64,000 nucleotides of DNA from contig JAHEZJ010000011.1 of assembly GCA_023251135.1 (NCBI GenBank), forward strand, positions 62,001-126,000, read 5' to 3'. Every line of letters starts with the position of its first letter. Within the stretch, counting starts at the first letter, position 1. The DNA is from Flavobacterium sp. Its GTDB lineage: Bacteria > Bacteroidota > Bacteroidia > Flavobacteriales > Flavobacteriaceae. A program made the translations under genes and the position numbers. Positions 1-9,252 of the stretch are shown here, piece after piece. The notes beneath the pieces were generated by a model. That model searched no databases. It had not been told where the DNA came from and saw only the letters and a list, made by a program, of their open reading frames with translations.

Positions 1-80
1 ATAATTTGCAAATAAAAGATCCTGATCACTAGCAAAGATGCTGCAATAATAATTAAAGAGGGCAGCAGGACTTTTCTCAT
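1..80 (-). CDS. mrdA: Penicillin-binding protein 2, N-terminal fragment
   Basis: Only the first 26 codons are in the window; the gene continues past the left edge. They read MRKVLLPSLIIIAASLLVIR and onward, a short basic start followed by one hydrophobic segment, as expected for the membrane anchor of a class B penicillin-binding protein that crosslinks peptidoglycan during elongation. The ATG overlaps the mreD stop codon by the ATGA arrangement, so it is translationally coupled to mreD. The mreB-mreC-mreD-mrdA order is the standard rod-shape operon, and this context carries most of the identification because the visible protein is only an anchor. Confidence 0.8.
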   Translation of the reverse strand, partial: MRKVLLPSLIIIAASLLVIRIFYLQI

Positions 81-583
81 CGTTTATTAGGCTTAATAAG
101 GTAAATTATGATAATGGAGGTGATTATTGTAAAGATAGAGCTAAATAAAGTTCGGAGTAAAACATCCAGAATAAATTTAAACTGAAAAGCTTCTAATACA
201 AACAGTACGATATGATGCAATACAACAGAAACGAGAATAAAAGAAAACCGTTCCGGGGTTAAGGAATCATTCAGTTTAATGGTTTGGTATTCGTAGCTAA
301 GTCCAAACGAGAATTTAAAAATGTACGGTCTGTAATAGGCAAGTACAAGACAGGCTGTTGCGTGAATTCCGCCCGAATTGCAAAACATGTCCATGACAAT
401 TCCAAGCAAAAAGCTCGATACAATCAAGCCGGTTCTGTTGCTGTTAACCGGATACAAAATAATGTACAAGATGTATGGGAAGGGACTTATGTACCCTAAA
501 AAATTCATATTATTGAAAATAACAACCTGAATTGCTAGTAACATAATAAATCGAAAAATATTGAGTAACAAAGCGCTATTCAT
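77..583 (-). CDS. mreD: Rod shape-determining protein MreD
   Basis: A 168-residue, strongly hydrophobic protein with about five membrane-spanning segments and almost no soluble domain, the usual size and form of MreD. It is an inner-membrane part of the elongasome that links MreB and MreC to peptidoglycan synthesis. Its start overlaps the mreC end by 8 bp and its stop overlaps the mrdA start by 4 bp, so the genes are tightly coupled. MreD sequences diverge quickly, so the name rests on topology and operon position together. Confidence 0.9.
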   Translation of the reverse strand: MNSALLLNIFRFIMLLAIQVVIFNNMNFLGYISPFPYILYIILYPVNSNRTGLIVSSFLLGIVMDMFCNSGGIHATACLVLAYYRPYIFKFSFGLSYEYQTIKLNDSLTPERFSFILVSVVLHHIVLFVLEAFQFKFILDVLLRTLFSSIFTIITSIIIIYLIKPNKR

Positions 584-1400
584 TTTTTCCCTTGTTTTCT
601 AAATTAATAAGTTCTTCTCTGTCCTTACTCTTGATGATGTATACGTGTCCAAGATTGGTCATATCGTTAAATAGCTTAACTTTTATGACATAAAAACTTG
701 AATTTTCTTTTTTGTATATATTTTCTACAGTACCGATATTAATTCCTTCCGGGAAAATTACAGATTGCCCTCCGGTTACGATGGTATCTCCTTTTCTAAC
801 AGAAGCTAACCTTGGAACATCTTCCAGCTGTACAAATCCGGTGCTTTTCCCATCCCAGGTTAAAGAACCAAAGTGGTTTGTCTTTTTTAGTTTAGCGTTG
901 ATCTGTGATTTCATATTCAAAATACTCACTACAGTTGCATATCTTGGCGAAGTATTGTCTACCACTCCAATAATTCCTAAGCTATTGATAACTCCCATGT
1001 CTGGTTTTACGCCATCATTTGATCCCGAGTTAAGCGTGATAAAATTTTCGTGAGTGTTGTAGGAGTTGTGAATTACTTTTGAAACAATAATATCCGCAGG
1101 TTTAACTCCTTTTACGCTGTCTGCTAAAGGTAGTTTTGTGGTGTCTTGTTTGTTGAATAATAGACTTTTTAATCTTGCGTTTTCAAGTACAAGTTCGTCA
1201 TTTTCAGTTCTTAAGTTCAAGTATTCGTTTACGTGATTGATTTTCTCATAAACACCTCCGGTTAAAAAATTAGCCGAACTGATTATTTTACTTCTGTGAT
1301 AAGAATGTGATTGAACTGAGAGCGCTAACGAAATACCTAAAAGCAGCAAAAACAGCAATCGATTACTGTTTCTTATAATGAAATTAAAAATTTGCTGCAT
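576..1400 (-). CDS. mreC: Rod shape-determining protein MreC
   Basis: A 274-residue bitopic protein. A membrane segment lies near residues 13-30 (LLFLLLLGISLALSVQS), followed by a coiled-coil stretch at about residues 50-90 and a beta-rich periplasmic domain with GSNDGVKPDMGVIN and RKGDTIVTGGQSVIFPEGI, typical of the MreC barrel domain. It acts in the periplasm as scaffold of the elongasome and partner of penicillin-binding protein 2. It lies 109 bp downstream of mreB, and the gap shows no clear terminator, so the genes are probably co-transcribed. Confidence 0.95.
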   Translation of the reverse strand: MQQIFNFIIRNSNRLLFLLLLGISLALSVQSHSYHRSKIISSANFLTGGVYEKINHVNEYLNLRTENDELVLENARLKSLLFNKQDTTKLPLADSVKGVKPADIIVSKVIHNSYNTHENFITLNSGSNDGVKPDMGVINSLGIIGVVDNTSPRYATVVSILNMKSQINAKLKKTNHFGSLTWDGKSTGFVQLEDVPRLASVRKGDTIVTGGQSVIFPEGINIGTVENIYKKENSSFYVIKVKLFNDMTNLGHVYIIKSKDREELINLENKGKNE

Positions 1401-1509
1401 TTCTTGTTTGGTTATTTTGTTTCAGGATATGCTTTTGGTTTCAAAATTTATTAGAGTTGAACGTTTGAATTCAACTCTAATAAAAATATATTGATTGTTA
1501 TTTTGAATC

Positions 1510-2538
1510 TTATTTGATTAAGATACTTTTAAATTTTGCAATGTTTTTAAGCGCCATTCCGGTTCCGCGAACAACAGCTCTTAACGGGTCTTCAGCAATG
1601 TAAACAGGTAAATCTGTTTTTTGCGAAATACGTTTGTCAAGACCTCTTAACATCGATCCACCACCCGCTAAATAAATACCAGTATTGTAAATATCGGCTG
1701 CTAATTCAGGTGGAGTCTGAGATAATGTTTCCATTACCGCATCTTCGATACGTTGAATTGATTTGTCAAGTGCTTTCGCGATTTCACGGTAAGAAACATC
1801 TACTTGCTTCGGTTTACCGGTAAGTAAATCTCTACCCTGAACTGACATATCTTCTGGTGGTCCGTCTAAATCTTCGATGGCGGCACCAATTTGAATTTTT
1901 ATTTTTTCAGCAGTACTCTCTCCAACAAAAAGGTTGTGTTGTGTACGCATATAATAAACGATATCGTTTGTGAAAACGTCACCTGCAATTTTTACAGATT
2001 TGTCACATACAATTCCGCCTAATGCAATAACTGCAATTTCAGTAGTACCTCCTCCAATATCAACAATCATGTTTCCTTTTGGTTGCATGATATCGATACC
2101 AATACCAATTGCTGCTGCCATTGGCTCATGAATTAAGTAAACTTCTTTTCCGTTTACTCTTTCACAAGATTCTTTTACCGCTCTCATCTCCACTTCGGTA
2201 ATACCGGAAGGAATACAAACCACCATTCTTAAAGCTGGAGTAAACATTCTTTTTTTCAATGCCGGAATACTTTTGATGAACATGTTGATCATCTTTTCTG
2301 AAGCATCAAAATCTGCAATTACACCATCCTTCAAAGGCCTTATGGTCTTGATGTTTTCATGCGTTTTACCTTGCATCATATTGGCTTCCTTACCAACAGC
2401 AATGATTTTGCCTGATATTCTATCACGTGCAACGATCGACGGACTATCAATAACAACTTTATCATTATGTATGATTAAAGTGTTTGCGGTACCAAGGTCT
2501 ATCGCAATATCCTCGGTCATGAAATCAAAAAATCCCAT
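1510..2538 (-). CDS. mreB: Rod shape-determining actin homolog MreB
   Basis: A 342-residue bacterial actin. Visible ATPase motifs are phosphate-1 DLGTANTLI (about residues 15-23), phosphate-2 DIGGGTTEIAVI (about 160-171) and the adenosine motif YLAGGGSMLRGL near residue 290. It forms membrane-bound filaments that position cell-wall synthesis and set rod shape. The length matches the family. A TAnnTTTG-like box reads from the minus strand at 2579-2586, just after purH, and could give this operon its own transcription start, though I see no good -33 element there. Confidence 0.98.
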   Translation of the reverse strand: MGFFDFMTEDIAIDLGTANTLIIHNDKVVIDSPSIVARDRISGKIIAVGKEANMMQGKTHENIKTIRPLKDGVIADFDASEKMINMFIKSIPALKKRMFTPALRMVVCIPSGITEVEMRAVKESCERVNGKEVYLIHEPMAAAIGIGIDIMQPKGNMIVDIGGGTTEIAVIALGGIVCDKSVKIAGDVFTNDIVYYMRTQHNLFVGESTAEKIKIQIGAAIEDLDGPPEDMSVQGRDLLTGKPKQVDVSYREIAKALDKSIQRIEDAVMETLSQTPPELAADIYNTGIYLAGGGSMLRGLDKRISQKTDLPVYIAEDPLRAVVRGTGMALKNIAKFKSILIK

Positions 2539-2592
2539 AAGTTTTTTAGGGGTTTAAAATGTTATAAATTATTTTGAACAAAGTTAAACAAA

Positions 2593-4119
2593 TTAATGTT
2601 TAAAATGACGTGTTCCCGTAAATACCATTGCAAGATTGTTTTCATTGCAATAATTTATGCTTAATTCGTCTTTTATTGAGCCTCCTGGCTGAATAACAGC
2701 AGTTATTCCTGCTTTTTTGGCTAATTCTACACAATCCGGAAACGGAAAAAATGCATCACTTGCCATTGAAGCACCGGTTAAATCAAATCCAAAAGCTTTT
2801 GCTTTGTCAACTGCCTGAACTAAAGCATCTACTCTTGAGGTCTGACCTGTTCCTGACGAAATTAATGTTCCGTTTTTAGCAAATACGATTGTATTTGATT
2901 TGGTGTTTTTACAAATTTTTGAAGCAAATATTAGATCTTCTATCTCTTCAGCTGTAGGCTCTGTAATAGTAACGGTTTTTAAATGCTCTTTAGTATCTGT
3001 AATATTATTTCTGTCCTGAATTAACAAACCATTAAGACATGTTCTTACTTGTCTTGAAGGTAATTCAACTTCATTTTGAATTAAAATGATTCTGTTTTTC
3101 TTTTCCTGTAAAACAGCAATTGCTTCTTCATCATAAGCCGGAGCAATTACCACTTCGCAGAATAACTTGTTGATTTCCTGTGCGGTATCAAGGTCGATTT
3201 TAGTATTTGCAATCAAAACACCTCCAAAAGCTGATGTAGGATCACAAGCCAAAGCCGCTAAATAAGCCTCGCTAATTGTTTTTCTGGAAGCTAAACCACA
3301 AGCATTGTTGTGTTTTAAAATCGCAAATGTTGGTCCGTCAGTTTTAAACTCATTAATTAAGTTTACTGCGGCATCAACATCTAATAAGTTGTTGTATGAT
3401 AATTCTTTTCCGTGAACTTTGTTGAACATAGCGTCAAAATCACCAAAGAAAAATCCTTTTTGATGAGGGTTTTCCCCGTATCTTAAAATCTGACCATCTG
3501 CAATACTTTCTTTGTAAATGGTTTCGTCAGTATTGAAATAGTTAAAAATAGCACCGTCGTAGTGAGAAGAAACGTGGAAAGCTTTTGTAGCAAGCAATCT
3601 TCTGTTTTCAAGAGTCGTGGCTCCATTTTGTGTCGTAATCAAATCTAAAAGCAGGCTGTACTCGTTTACTGAAGCTACAATTACCGTGTCTTTGAAGTTT
3701 TTTGCACCGGCACGGATTAATGAAATTCCACCAATGTCAATTTTTTCAATAATATCCTGCTCACTTGCACCTGAGGCAACTGTTTTTTCAAACGGATACA
3801 AATCAACAATTACCAAATCGATTTGTGGAATATCAAATTCCTTCATTTGCTGAACGTCACTTTCGTTATCCTGACGGTTTAAAATTCCACCAAAGATTTT
3901 CGGGTGTAATGTTTTTACTCTTCCTCCAAGAATTTCAGGGAAAGAAGTAATATCTTCAACAGGAACTACAGGAATACCAAGATTTTTTATAAAGTCTTCG
4001 GTTCCTCCGGTCGAGTAAAGTGTTACATTTTGTTCGTGTAATTTTCTAACGATTGGCTCTAAACCGTCTTTTGAAAAAACAGATATTAATGCCGATTGTA
4101 TTGTTTTAGTTGTGCTCAT
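2593..4119 (-). CDS. purH: Bifunctional AICAR transformylase / IMP cyclohydrolase
   Basis: A 508-residue enzyme for the last two steps of IMP synthesis: formylation of AICAR using 10-formyl-THF, then ring closure. The N-terminal MGS-like cyclohydrolase domain shows ALISVFSKDGL, LYSTGGT and GGRVKTLHPKIFGGIL. The C-terminal transformylase domain shows LRYGENPHQ and the catalytic KHNNACG motif. Length fits the full-length family. It is first in a purH-mreBCD order common in flavobacteria; only 54 bp separate it from mreB. Confidence 0.98.
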   Translation of the reverse strand: MSTTKTIQSALISVFSKDGLEPIVRKLHEQNVTLYSTGGTEDFIKNLGIPVVPVEDITSFPEILGGRVKTLHPKIFGGILNRQDNESDVQQMKEFDIPQIDLVIVDLYPFEKTVASGASEQDIIEKIDIGGISLIRAGAKNFKDTVIVASVNEYSLLLDLITTQNGATTLENRRLLATKAFHVSSHYDGAIFNYFNTDETIYKESIADGQILRYGENPHQKGFFFGDFDAMFNKVHGKELSYNNLLDVDAAVNLINEFKTDGPTFAILKHNNACGLASRKTISEAYLAALACDPTSAFGGVLIANTKIDLDTAQEINKLFCEVVIAPAYDEEAIAVLQEKKNRIILIQNEVELPSRQVRTCLNGLLIQDRNNITDTKEHLKTVTITEPTAEEIEDLIFASKICKNTKSNTIVFAKNGTLISSGTGQTSRVDALVQAVDKAKAFGFDLTGASMASDAFFPFPDCVELAKKAGITAVIQPGGSIKDELSINYCNENNLAMVFTGTRHFKH

Positions 4120-4144
4120 CGTGTAGTTATGATTTTTGAGACTG

Positions 4145-4152
4145 CAAAAGTA
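4145..4152 (-). promoter_or_regulatory. -7 box upstream of purH
   Basis: On the minus strand this reads TACTTTTG, an exact match to the Bacteroidota -7 consensus TAnnTTTG, 25 bp upstream of the purH ATG. I see no matching TTTG at the expected distance, so the -33 half is missing or weak. Confidence 0.5.
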
Positions 4153-4285
4153 GTTTTTTTAAACATTATTTTAAAGAAAATTAATGTAACATTATGCTAA
4201 AAAAATCTACTGATGAGTAAGTTAACTTTTATTAGGTTTTTGATTTTAAATTATTGAATTTTACTTTATTGAAAAATACGACTAT

Positions 4286-5533
4286 ATGCTGGTTTATCTT
4301 AGATTATTAAAAGAAAGTTTGAGCTTTGCTGTTAATGCTTTGCGAAATAATAAACTGCGAACTTTATTGTCTTTGTTAGGAGTAACAATTGGGATTTTTT
4401 CAATTATCGCTGTTTTGGCGGCAGTTGATTCTTTAGATCGTAAAATTTCTAAGGATTTGAGCAGCTTGGATAAAAATACAATTTATTTAATGAAGTTTAG
4501 TTTTGGGCCTTCCGAAATTCCACAATGGAAAAGAGATCAGTTCCCAAATGTAAAATACGATGAATATGTAGGTTTAAAGAATTCGTTGACTCATACCGAT
4601 CAGGTAGCGTATCAGCTTTTTGTAAAACACGAGAGTTTAAAATACGATTCAAAAACCGTAAGTGATGTCAATATTATTCCTTCGTCAAGCGAAATTGTAG
4701 ATATTGAAGGGTTGAGCTTTGAAACGGGAAGGTTTTATAATGAATCAGAGTCAAACTCCGGTAAAGCCGTTATTGTTTTGGGTTACGAAATTGCCGAGGG
4801 ACTTTTTGGCACAAGTGATCCGATTGGAAAAGATATTCGTTTGTACGGACAGCGTTTTACGGTTATTGGTGTAATTGCAAAACAAGGGGCGGGTTTCTTT
4901 GGAGACAGTAATGATACATCGGTTTATCTGCCGGTCAATTTTTTACGCCGAATGTATGGTGACAGCGATGCGATGACACCCGTAATTGTTGTGAAACCGG
5001 AAAAAGGGGTAGACATGGATGCTTATAAAGCGCAGGTTGCACAAAAAATAAGAGCCATTCGCGGTATGAAAGCCGGCGAAATAGATAATTTCTTTATTAA
5101 TGTACTTTCCGGATTTACCGATTTTATAGACGGGATTTTGGGACAAATGAATGTTGTGGGATGGATTATCAGCGGATTTTCTCTTTTGGTTGGCGGGTTC
5201 GGAATTGCCAATATTATGTTTGTATCCGTAAAAGAACGTACTCATTTAATTGGAATTCAGAAATCCCTAGGAGCTAAAAACCGATTTATTTTGTTTCAGT
5301 TTTTATTCGAAGCGGTTATTCTTTCTGTTATTGGCGGTATAATTGGCTTGCTGATGGTTTGGGGTATTGCGTTTGTTTTGACAAAAGTACTTGACTTTGA
5401 ATTTGTTTTAAGTGCCGGAAATATCATTTTAGGAACCGGACTGGCAGCGCTTATCGGATTAATTTCGGGGATATTGCCGGCGATTTCTGCTGCAAATTTA
5501 GATCCGGTGGAAGCGATTCGAACCGGAATGTAA
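4286..5533 (+). CDS. ABC transporter permease, MacB/FtsX type
   Basis: A 415-residue permease. It has an N-terminal membrane segment (TLLSLLGVTIGIFSIIAVLA, about residues 30-50), a periplasmic MacB-type core domain (about 55-270) and three C-terminal membrane segments with the FtsX pattern, including SVKERTHLIGIQKSLGAKNRFI before the second of them. Such proteins couple ATP hydrolysis to export or mechanotransmission across the envelope. No ATPase gene is adjacent, so its partner is encoded elsewhere and the substrate cannot be told. It is divergent from purH. Confidence 0.9.
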   Translation: MLVYLRLLKESLSFAVNALRNNKLRTLLSLLGVTIGIFSIIAVLAAVDSLDRKISKDLSSLDKNTIYLMKFSFGPSEIPQWKRDQFPNVKYDEYVGLKNSLTHTDQVAYQLFVKHESLKYDSKTVSDVNIIPSSSEIVDIEGLSFETGRFYNESESNSGKAVIVLGYEIAEGLFGTSDPIGKDIRLYGQRFTVIGVIAKQGAGFFGDSNDTSVYLPVNFLRRMYGDSDAMTPVIVVKPEKGVDMDAYKAQVAQKIRAIRGMKAGEIDNFFINVLSGFTDFIDGILGQMNVVGWIISGFSLLVGGFGIANIMFVSVKERTHLIGIQKSLGAKNRFILFQFLFEAVILSVIGGIIGLLMVWGIAFVLTKVLDFEFVLSAGNIILGTGLAALIGLISGILPAISAANLDPVEAIRTGM

Positions 5534-5630
5534 ACCCATTACGGAAAAAATCATTTCCGAAGCACTTTAATTTTGGCTTTGCTGTTGAATTTTATCGTAA
5601 TTTTAATACCCTAATTTAAAAAGCGATAAT

Positions 5631-6677
5631 ATGATACCAGTAAAAGCTTATGCAGCCTATGATGCTGTAAATCCGTTAAAACCTTACACGTTTGAAAGAA
5701 AAGAAGTTGGTGCTCATCAGGTTCAGATCGAAATTTTATACAGTGGCGTTTGCCATTCTGATATTCATACTGCAAAAGGCGACTGGGGGCCTGTTGACTA
5801 TCCTTTAGTTCCCGGTCACGAAATTGTGGGTCGAATTATAGCTGTTGGAAGTGAAGTCTCTAAGTTTAAAGTTGGAGAATTGGCAGGGGTAGGCTGTTTT
5901 GTAGATTCCTGCAGAGTTTGTCCGAGCTGTCAGTCAGGTGAAGAGCAGTTTTGCGATGAAGGAATGACAGGGACTTATAACAGTGTTGAAAGAGGAACTA
6001 ATATTCCAACACGCGGAGGATATTCAAACAGTATTATTGTGGATGAAAGCTACACCCTTCATGTTTCTGAAAAATTGGACATAAAAGGAGTTGCTCCGTT
6101 ACTGTGTGCCGGAATTACCACTTATTCTCCGTTGCGCTATTTAAAAGTAGGCAAAGGACATAAAGTTGGAGTTTTGGGACTTGGCGGTTTAGGGCATATG
6201 GCAGTGAAATTTGCAGTCTCTTTTGGTGCCGAAGTTACCATGTTGAGTCACTCTCCTTCAAAAGAAGCTGATGCAAAGAAATTAGGAGCGCATAAATTTG
6301 CTTTAACCTCAAATCCTGAGACAATGGAGTCGTTAGCGAATAGCTTCGATTTTATCCTCAATACCGTTTCGGCAAAACACGACCATAATGCCTATCTGAA
6401 TTTATTAACGACTAACGGAACCATGATTGTCGTTGGAGCTCCTCCGGCACCTGCCGAAATCCCTGTTTTTACTTTAATTATGAAAAGAAGAAGTATTATT
6501 GGAAGTTTGATTGGAGGGATAAAAGAAACGCAGGAAATGTTAGATTACTGTGCTGAACATAATATTACTTCTGATGTTGAAATTATCGATATGGCGTACA
6601 TTAATGAAGCTTACGATCGTATGAATAAAAGCGATGTGAAGTATCGTTTTGTAATTGATATGGCTTCTTTGAAGTAG
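5631..6677 (+). CDS. Zinc-dependent alcohol dehydrogenase, cinnamyl-alcohol/YahK type
   Basis: A 348-residue medium-chain dehydrogenase. The catalytic-zinc region reads GVCHSDIHTAKGDWG with GHE further on. The structural-zinc lobe holds four cysteines in DSCRVCPSCQSGEEQFC, and the Rossmann fold shows GLGGLGHMAVK. The strand that selects the cofactor ends in MLSHSPSK, a serine context that favours NADP(H), which is an inference. Members of this group reduce aldehydes to alcohols in the cytosol. It appears monocistronic, ending just before an octamer repeat and a terminator. Confidence 0.92.
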   Translation: MIPVKAYAAYDAVNPLKPYTFERKEVGAHQVQIEILYSGVCHSDIHTAKGDWGPVDYPLVPGHEIVGRIIAVGSEVSKFKVGELAGVGCFVDSCRVCPSCQSGEEQFCDEGMTGTYNSVERGTNIPTRGGYSNSIIVDESYTLHVSEKLDIKGVAPLLCAGITTYSPLRYLKVGKGHKVGVLGLGGLGHMAVKFAVSFGAEVTMLSHSPSKEADAKKLGAHKFALTSNPETMESLANSFDFILNTVSAKHDHNAYLNLLTTNGTMIVVGAPPAPAEIPVFTLIMKRRSIIGSLIGGIKETQEMLDYCAEHNITSDVEIIDMAYINEAYDRMNKSDVKYRFVIDMASLK

Positions 6678-6716
6678 CTAAGGCTCTGAGATGCTAAGGT
6701 TCTGAGGGGCTAAGAT
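6677..6716. repeat. Degenerate 8-bp tandem array (GCTAAGGN / TCTGAGNN)
   Basis: Five consecutive octamers alternate between the forms GCTAAGGC/T and TCTGAGAT/GG, starting at the alcohol dehydrogenase stop codon. It is one of a set of short-period arrays found in intergenic spaces across this window. Confidence 0.75.
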
Positions 6717-6771
6717 TTGGAGTTTTTTGTTATAAATAGTATACTCCTTCAGAGCTTAATCGTATAAAAAT

Positions 6772-6812
6772 AAAGTCCGTAAAGCTGGTCTTAGCGCTTT
6801 GCGGACTTTTTG
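6772..6812 (+). terminator. Intrinsic terminator after alcohol dehydrogenase
   Basis: AAAGTCCGTAAAGC (6772-6785) pairs with GCTTTGCGGACTTT (6796-6809) around a 10-base loop and is followed by T residues. The stem is nearly perfect, with one G-T pair. Confidence 0.85.
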
Positions 6813-6854
6813 TTTTTATTAGGTGCGTGACTTATTATGAGGTTTTTTGACGTA

Positions 6855-7223
6855 TTAGTTGTCTACCTTTTTGTATTCTAAAGTTCCAAGCTGATCTTGG
6901 GTAACCACACGTTTTTGGCTGTCGAAGTATTCTATTTGAAATTTCACAGGCATTAAATCAACTGTAACGGTTAAAACATCATTGTCTTTGGAGAGCTTCC
7001 ATTTGCCGTTGATGCTTTTTTCTCCTACAATTCCTGTAAATTTCCCATCTTCGTTGAAGACTTGAAAAACCTGATCGCTATTGAATTTCTCTTTGATGTC
7101 TTTTTCTTTTCCGTTTTTAGTAAGTTTCACCAGTTGCCATTTTCCTATAAGTTCTTTTGACGTTTGTGCCTGAATGGAGAGTGATGCTAGCATAATTAAG
7201 GCCAGATAAACAATCTTTTTCAT
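6855..7223 (-). CDS. Secreted lipocalin-like protein
   Basis: A 122-residue protein with a clear signal peptide (MKKIVYLALIMLASLSIQAQ), cut after about residue 20. The mature part starts ELIGKWQLVKLTKNGK and continues as short beta strands, for example NEDGKFTGIVGEKSINGKWKLSKD, the pattern of small lipocalin-like domain proteins of Bacteroidota. It is probably periplasmic. No ligand or enzyme motif is visible and its neighbours give no functional clue. The call is a fold-level guess from the GKW motif and strand pattern. Confidence 0.6.
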   Translation of the reverse strand: MKKIVYLALIMLASLSIQAQTSKELIGKWQLVKLTKNGKEKDIKEKFNSDQVFQVFNEDGKFTGIVGEKSINGKWKLSKDNDVLTVTVDLMPVKFQIEYFDSQKRVVTQDQLGTLEYKKVDN

Positions 7224-7329
7224 AAGGTTACGATTTTAAAGTTGGGTTTTAAGGGATTAATAGGTTTTGGTAAAAATACAATTTTTCAGACAAATATTAT
7301 TTAGTCATTACAATTACAAGTTAAGAAAA

Positions 7330-7600
7330 ATTCCGAAGGAATGAAATGTCGGCAGTAATTTGAGATCACAAATCAATAAAAGTTCCGTAGGAACGAAATA
7401 TTTATAGAAACGGAATTTATTGTTTTGAAGTTAAGATTGAGGTCACGCACCAATAAAAATTCCGAAGGAATGAAATGTCGGTAGTAAATTGAGATTACAG
7501 ATCGATAAAAGTTCCGTAGGAACGAAATATTTTGTAGCAACGGAATTTATTCCGTTGAATATGATAAATTATGCATTCAAGAGTTCCGTAGGAACGGCAC
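7330..7600. repeat. REP-like hairpin elements, about 129-bp tandem pair plus partial copy
   Basis: This fills most of the 390-bp gap at 7224-7613. Two copies, offset by 129 bp, each hold the small hairpin ATTCCGAAGGAAT (7330 and 7459), then GTTCCGTAGGAAC (7382 and 7511), then a CGGAATTTATT segment; in copy two this forms the perfect hairpin CAACGGAATTTATTCCGTTG. A third GTTCCGTAGGAAC lies at 7583. The arrangement of paired short palindromes resembles bacterial REP/BIME elements. A related element is at 29884-29931. Confidence 0.8.
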
Positions 7601-7613
7601 ATATTATCAAGTT

Positions 7614-8234
7614 TTATTCTTTTTTTACAAATTTGAGATGTTTTGGAAATGTAATTTTAGTTTTGTCCCATTTAATATCGTCAGAATAATATGAAGTGTT
7701 GTTTTTCTTGTATTTCAGAACCGTATCTTCTTCTTGTGTTGTTCTTCTAATTGTATAAGCGTGTAATTGATTCTTATTTATAAAATCAAAAAAAGAAGTG
7801 TTCTTTATGGTGTCATTTTGGGAAGCAACAATTAATATTCGTCTATTTTTATCTTTGTTTAGAATGTTTTCTGATAAAAAATAATTTAAACTTGCCTGAG
7901 GAATTTTGACAATGTTTTCCGGTTGTAGATCAAGAAAATGTGGAAGGGTATCATTTTCACTGCCATAACTACAGGGGTTTAATAAATATCTTTTTTGGTA
8001 AAAATATAAGTTTCCTTTTTTATCGATTATTAATTGACTCACACCGTAAAAGCTTTTCCTGAGAGGAAGGAAACCTCCGGAAGTGTGTGTGTTTATGGAA
8101 TCACAATATTTTTCAAATTTATCATCTTCATAGGATATGATATAGGGTTTCTTTTTCTCAATAATGTTTTCTTCTTTCTTAACACAATTCAAAAGAAAGA
8201 AACAAGTCATAAGTGCAACAAAAGGTTTAGTCAT
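7614..8234 (-). CDS. Putative lipoprotein of unknown function
   Basis: A 206-residue protein with a lipoprotein signal, MTKPFVALMTCFFLLNC, with the acylated cysteine at residue 17, followed by a Lys/Glu-rich stretch. The mature protein has no motif I recognise; it contains mixed polar segments such as VSQLIIDKKGNLYFYQKRYLLNPC. It is probably anchored to the membrane in the periplasm. It stands alone between REP-like repeats and the accD terminator. Codon use looks like the neighbours, so it is probably a real but uncharacterised gene. Confidence 0.7.
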   Translation of the reverse strand: MTKPFVALMTCFFLLNCVKKEENIIEKKKPYIISYEDDKFEKYCDSINTHTSGGFLPLRKSFYGVSQLIIDKKGNLYFYQKRYLLNPCSYGSENDTLPHFLDLQPENIVKIPQASLNYFLSENILNKDKNRRILIVASQNDTIKNTSFFDFINKNQLHAYTIRRTTQEEDTVLKYKKNNTSYYSDDIKWDKTKITFPKHLKFVKKE

Positions 8235-8257
8235 ATAATCAGATTTAAAATAAAGAT

Positions 8258-8293
8258 ATAAAAAAATCCCATTTGCTTTCGCTAATGGGATTT
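8258..8293 (-). terminator. Intrinsic terminator of accD
   Basis: On the minus strand, AAATCCCATT pairs with AATGGGATTT around a 10-base loop and runs into a T tract (complement of the A run at 8258-8266). It lies 23 bp past the accD stop. Confidence 0.9.
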
Positions 8294-8315
8294 GGTATAA
8301 TTTAGTAGTTTAAAA

Positions 8316-9170
8316 CTATCTAATATCATTATTCTGAATCAAATCGATATACAAGTTGATTTTGTCTTTCAATTCTTTTCTTGGCGTGATAAAGTCAAGG
8401 AAACCGTGCTCTAATAAGAACTCGGCAGTTTGAAAACCTTCGGGTAAATCTTTACCAGTTGTGTCACGAACTACACGTGGACCAGCGAAACCAATCAAAG
8501 CACCTGGCTCAGAGATGTTGATGTCTCCTAACATAGCGTATGATGCAGTTGTTCCTCCGGTTGTTGGATCTGTACAAAGTGAGATGTATGGTAATTTAGC
8601 TTCTGCTAATTGCGCTAATTTTACAGATGTTTTAGCCAACTGCATTAACGAATAAGCGGCTTCCATCATACGTGCACCACCTGATTTTGAAATCATTACA
8701 AAAGGCAATTTGTTTTTGATCGCATGATCAATACCTCTGGCGATTTTTTCTCCCACAACAGCTCCCATAGATCCACCAATAAAGGCAAAATCCATACAGC
8801 AAATTACAAGTTCTTTTCCTTTAGATTTTCCCACTCCGGTACGCACAGCGTCCTTTAAGTGTGTTTTCTCCATTACGTCTTTCAATCGTTCTGCGTATTT
8901 TTTTGTATCCACAAAATGCAGAGGATCTTTAGAAGTCATGTTTTTATCTAATTCAACAAACTCATTATTGTCGAATAAAATTTCAAAATAGGTTGCGCTT
9001 CCAATTCGAACATGAAAATCATCTTCCGGGCTTACAAATAAGTTTCGGGCTAATTCGTCAGCGTCAATAATTTTTCCTGTAGGAGATTTGTACCACAATC
9101 CTTTCGGAACGTCCATCTTATCTTCAGTAGCAGTTGTAATCCCTTTTTCCTGTCTTTTAAACCAAGCCAT
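8316..9170 (-). CDS. accD: Acetyl-CoA carboxylase carboxyltransferase subunit beta
   Basis: A 284-residue subunit that, with AccA, transfers the carboxyl group from biotin to acetyl-CoA to give malonyl-CoA for fatty acid synthesis. The crotonase-fold core shows [36 protein letters not shown] and [16 protein letters not shown]. The ATG at 9170 ([11 protein letters not shown]) is preferred over an in-frame TTG ten codons upstream. The N-terminal part that normally carries a four-cysteine zinc ribbon reads [17 protein letters not shown] and then [11 protein letters not shown], so all four zinc ligands are absent. It ends at a strong terminator. Confidence 0.96.
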   Translation of the reverse strand: MAWFKRQEKGITTATEDKMDVPKGLWYKSPTGKIIDADELARNLFVSPEDDFHVRIGSATYFEILFDNNEFVELDKNMTSKDPLHFVDTKKYAERLKDVMEKTHLKDAVRTGVGKSKGKELVICCMDFAFIGGSMGAVVGEKIARGIDHAIKNKLPFVMISKSGGARMMEAAYSLMQLAKTSVKLAQLAEAKLPYISLCTDPTTGGTTASYAMLGDINISEPGALIGFAGPRVVRDTTGKDLPEGFQTAEFLLEHGFLDFITPRKELKDKINLYIDLIQNNDIR

Positions 9171-9199
9171 ATTGAATGTTTTTTTTGTTTCAGGCTTCA

Positions 9200-9243
9200 A
9201 GTTTCAAGTTGCGAAACCTGAAACTTGAAACCTGAAACTTTCA
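9200..9243. repeat. Degenerate 7-bp tandem array (GAAACYT)
   Basis: Heptamers of the form GAAACCT / GAAACTT repeat between accD and fbaA, preceded by the reverse-complement form CAAGTTT. The two halves can therefore fold on each other. It belongs to the 7-bp-period family seen throughout the window. Confidence 0.75.
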
Positions 9244-9252
9244 ACTTTTTTA

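Noticed and set aside
284..499. 71-codon plus-strand frame inside mreD
   Set aside because: Lies fully antisense to a clear gene; no recognisable protein and no ribosome-binding region.
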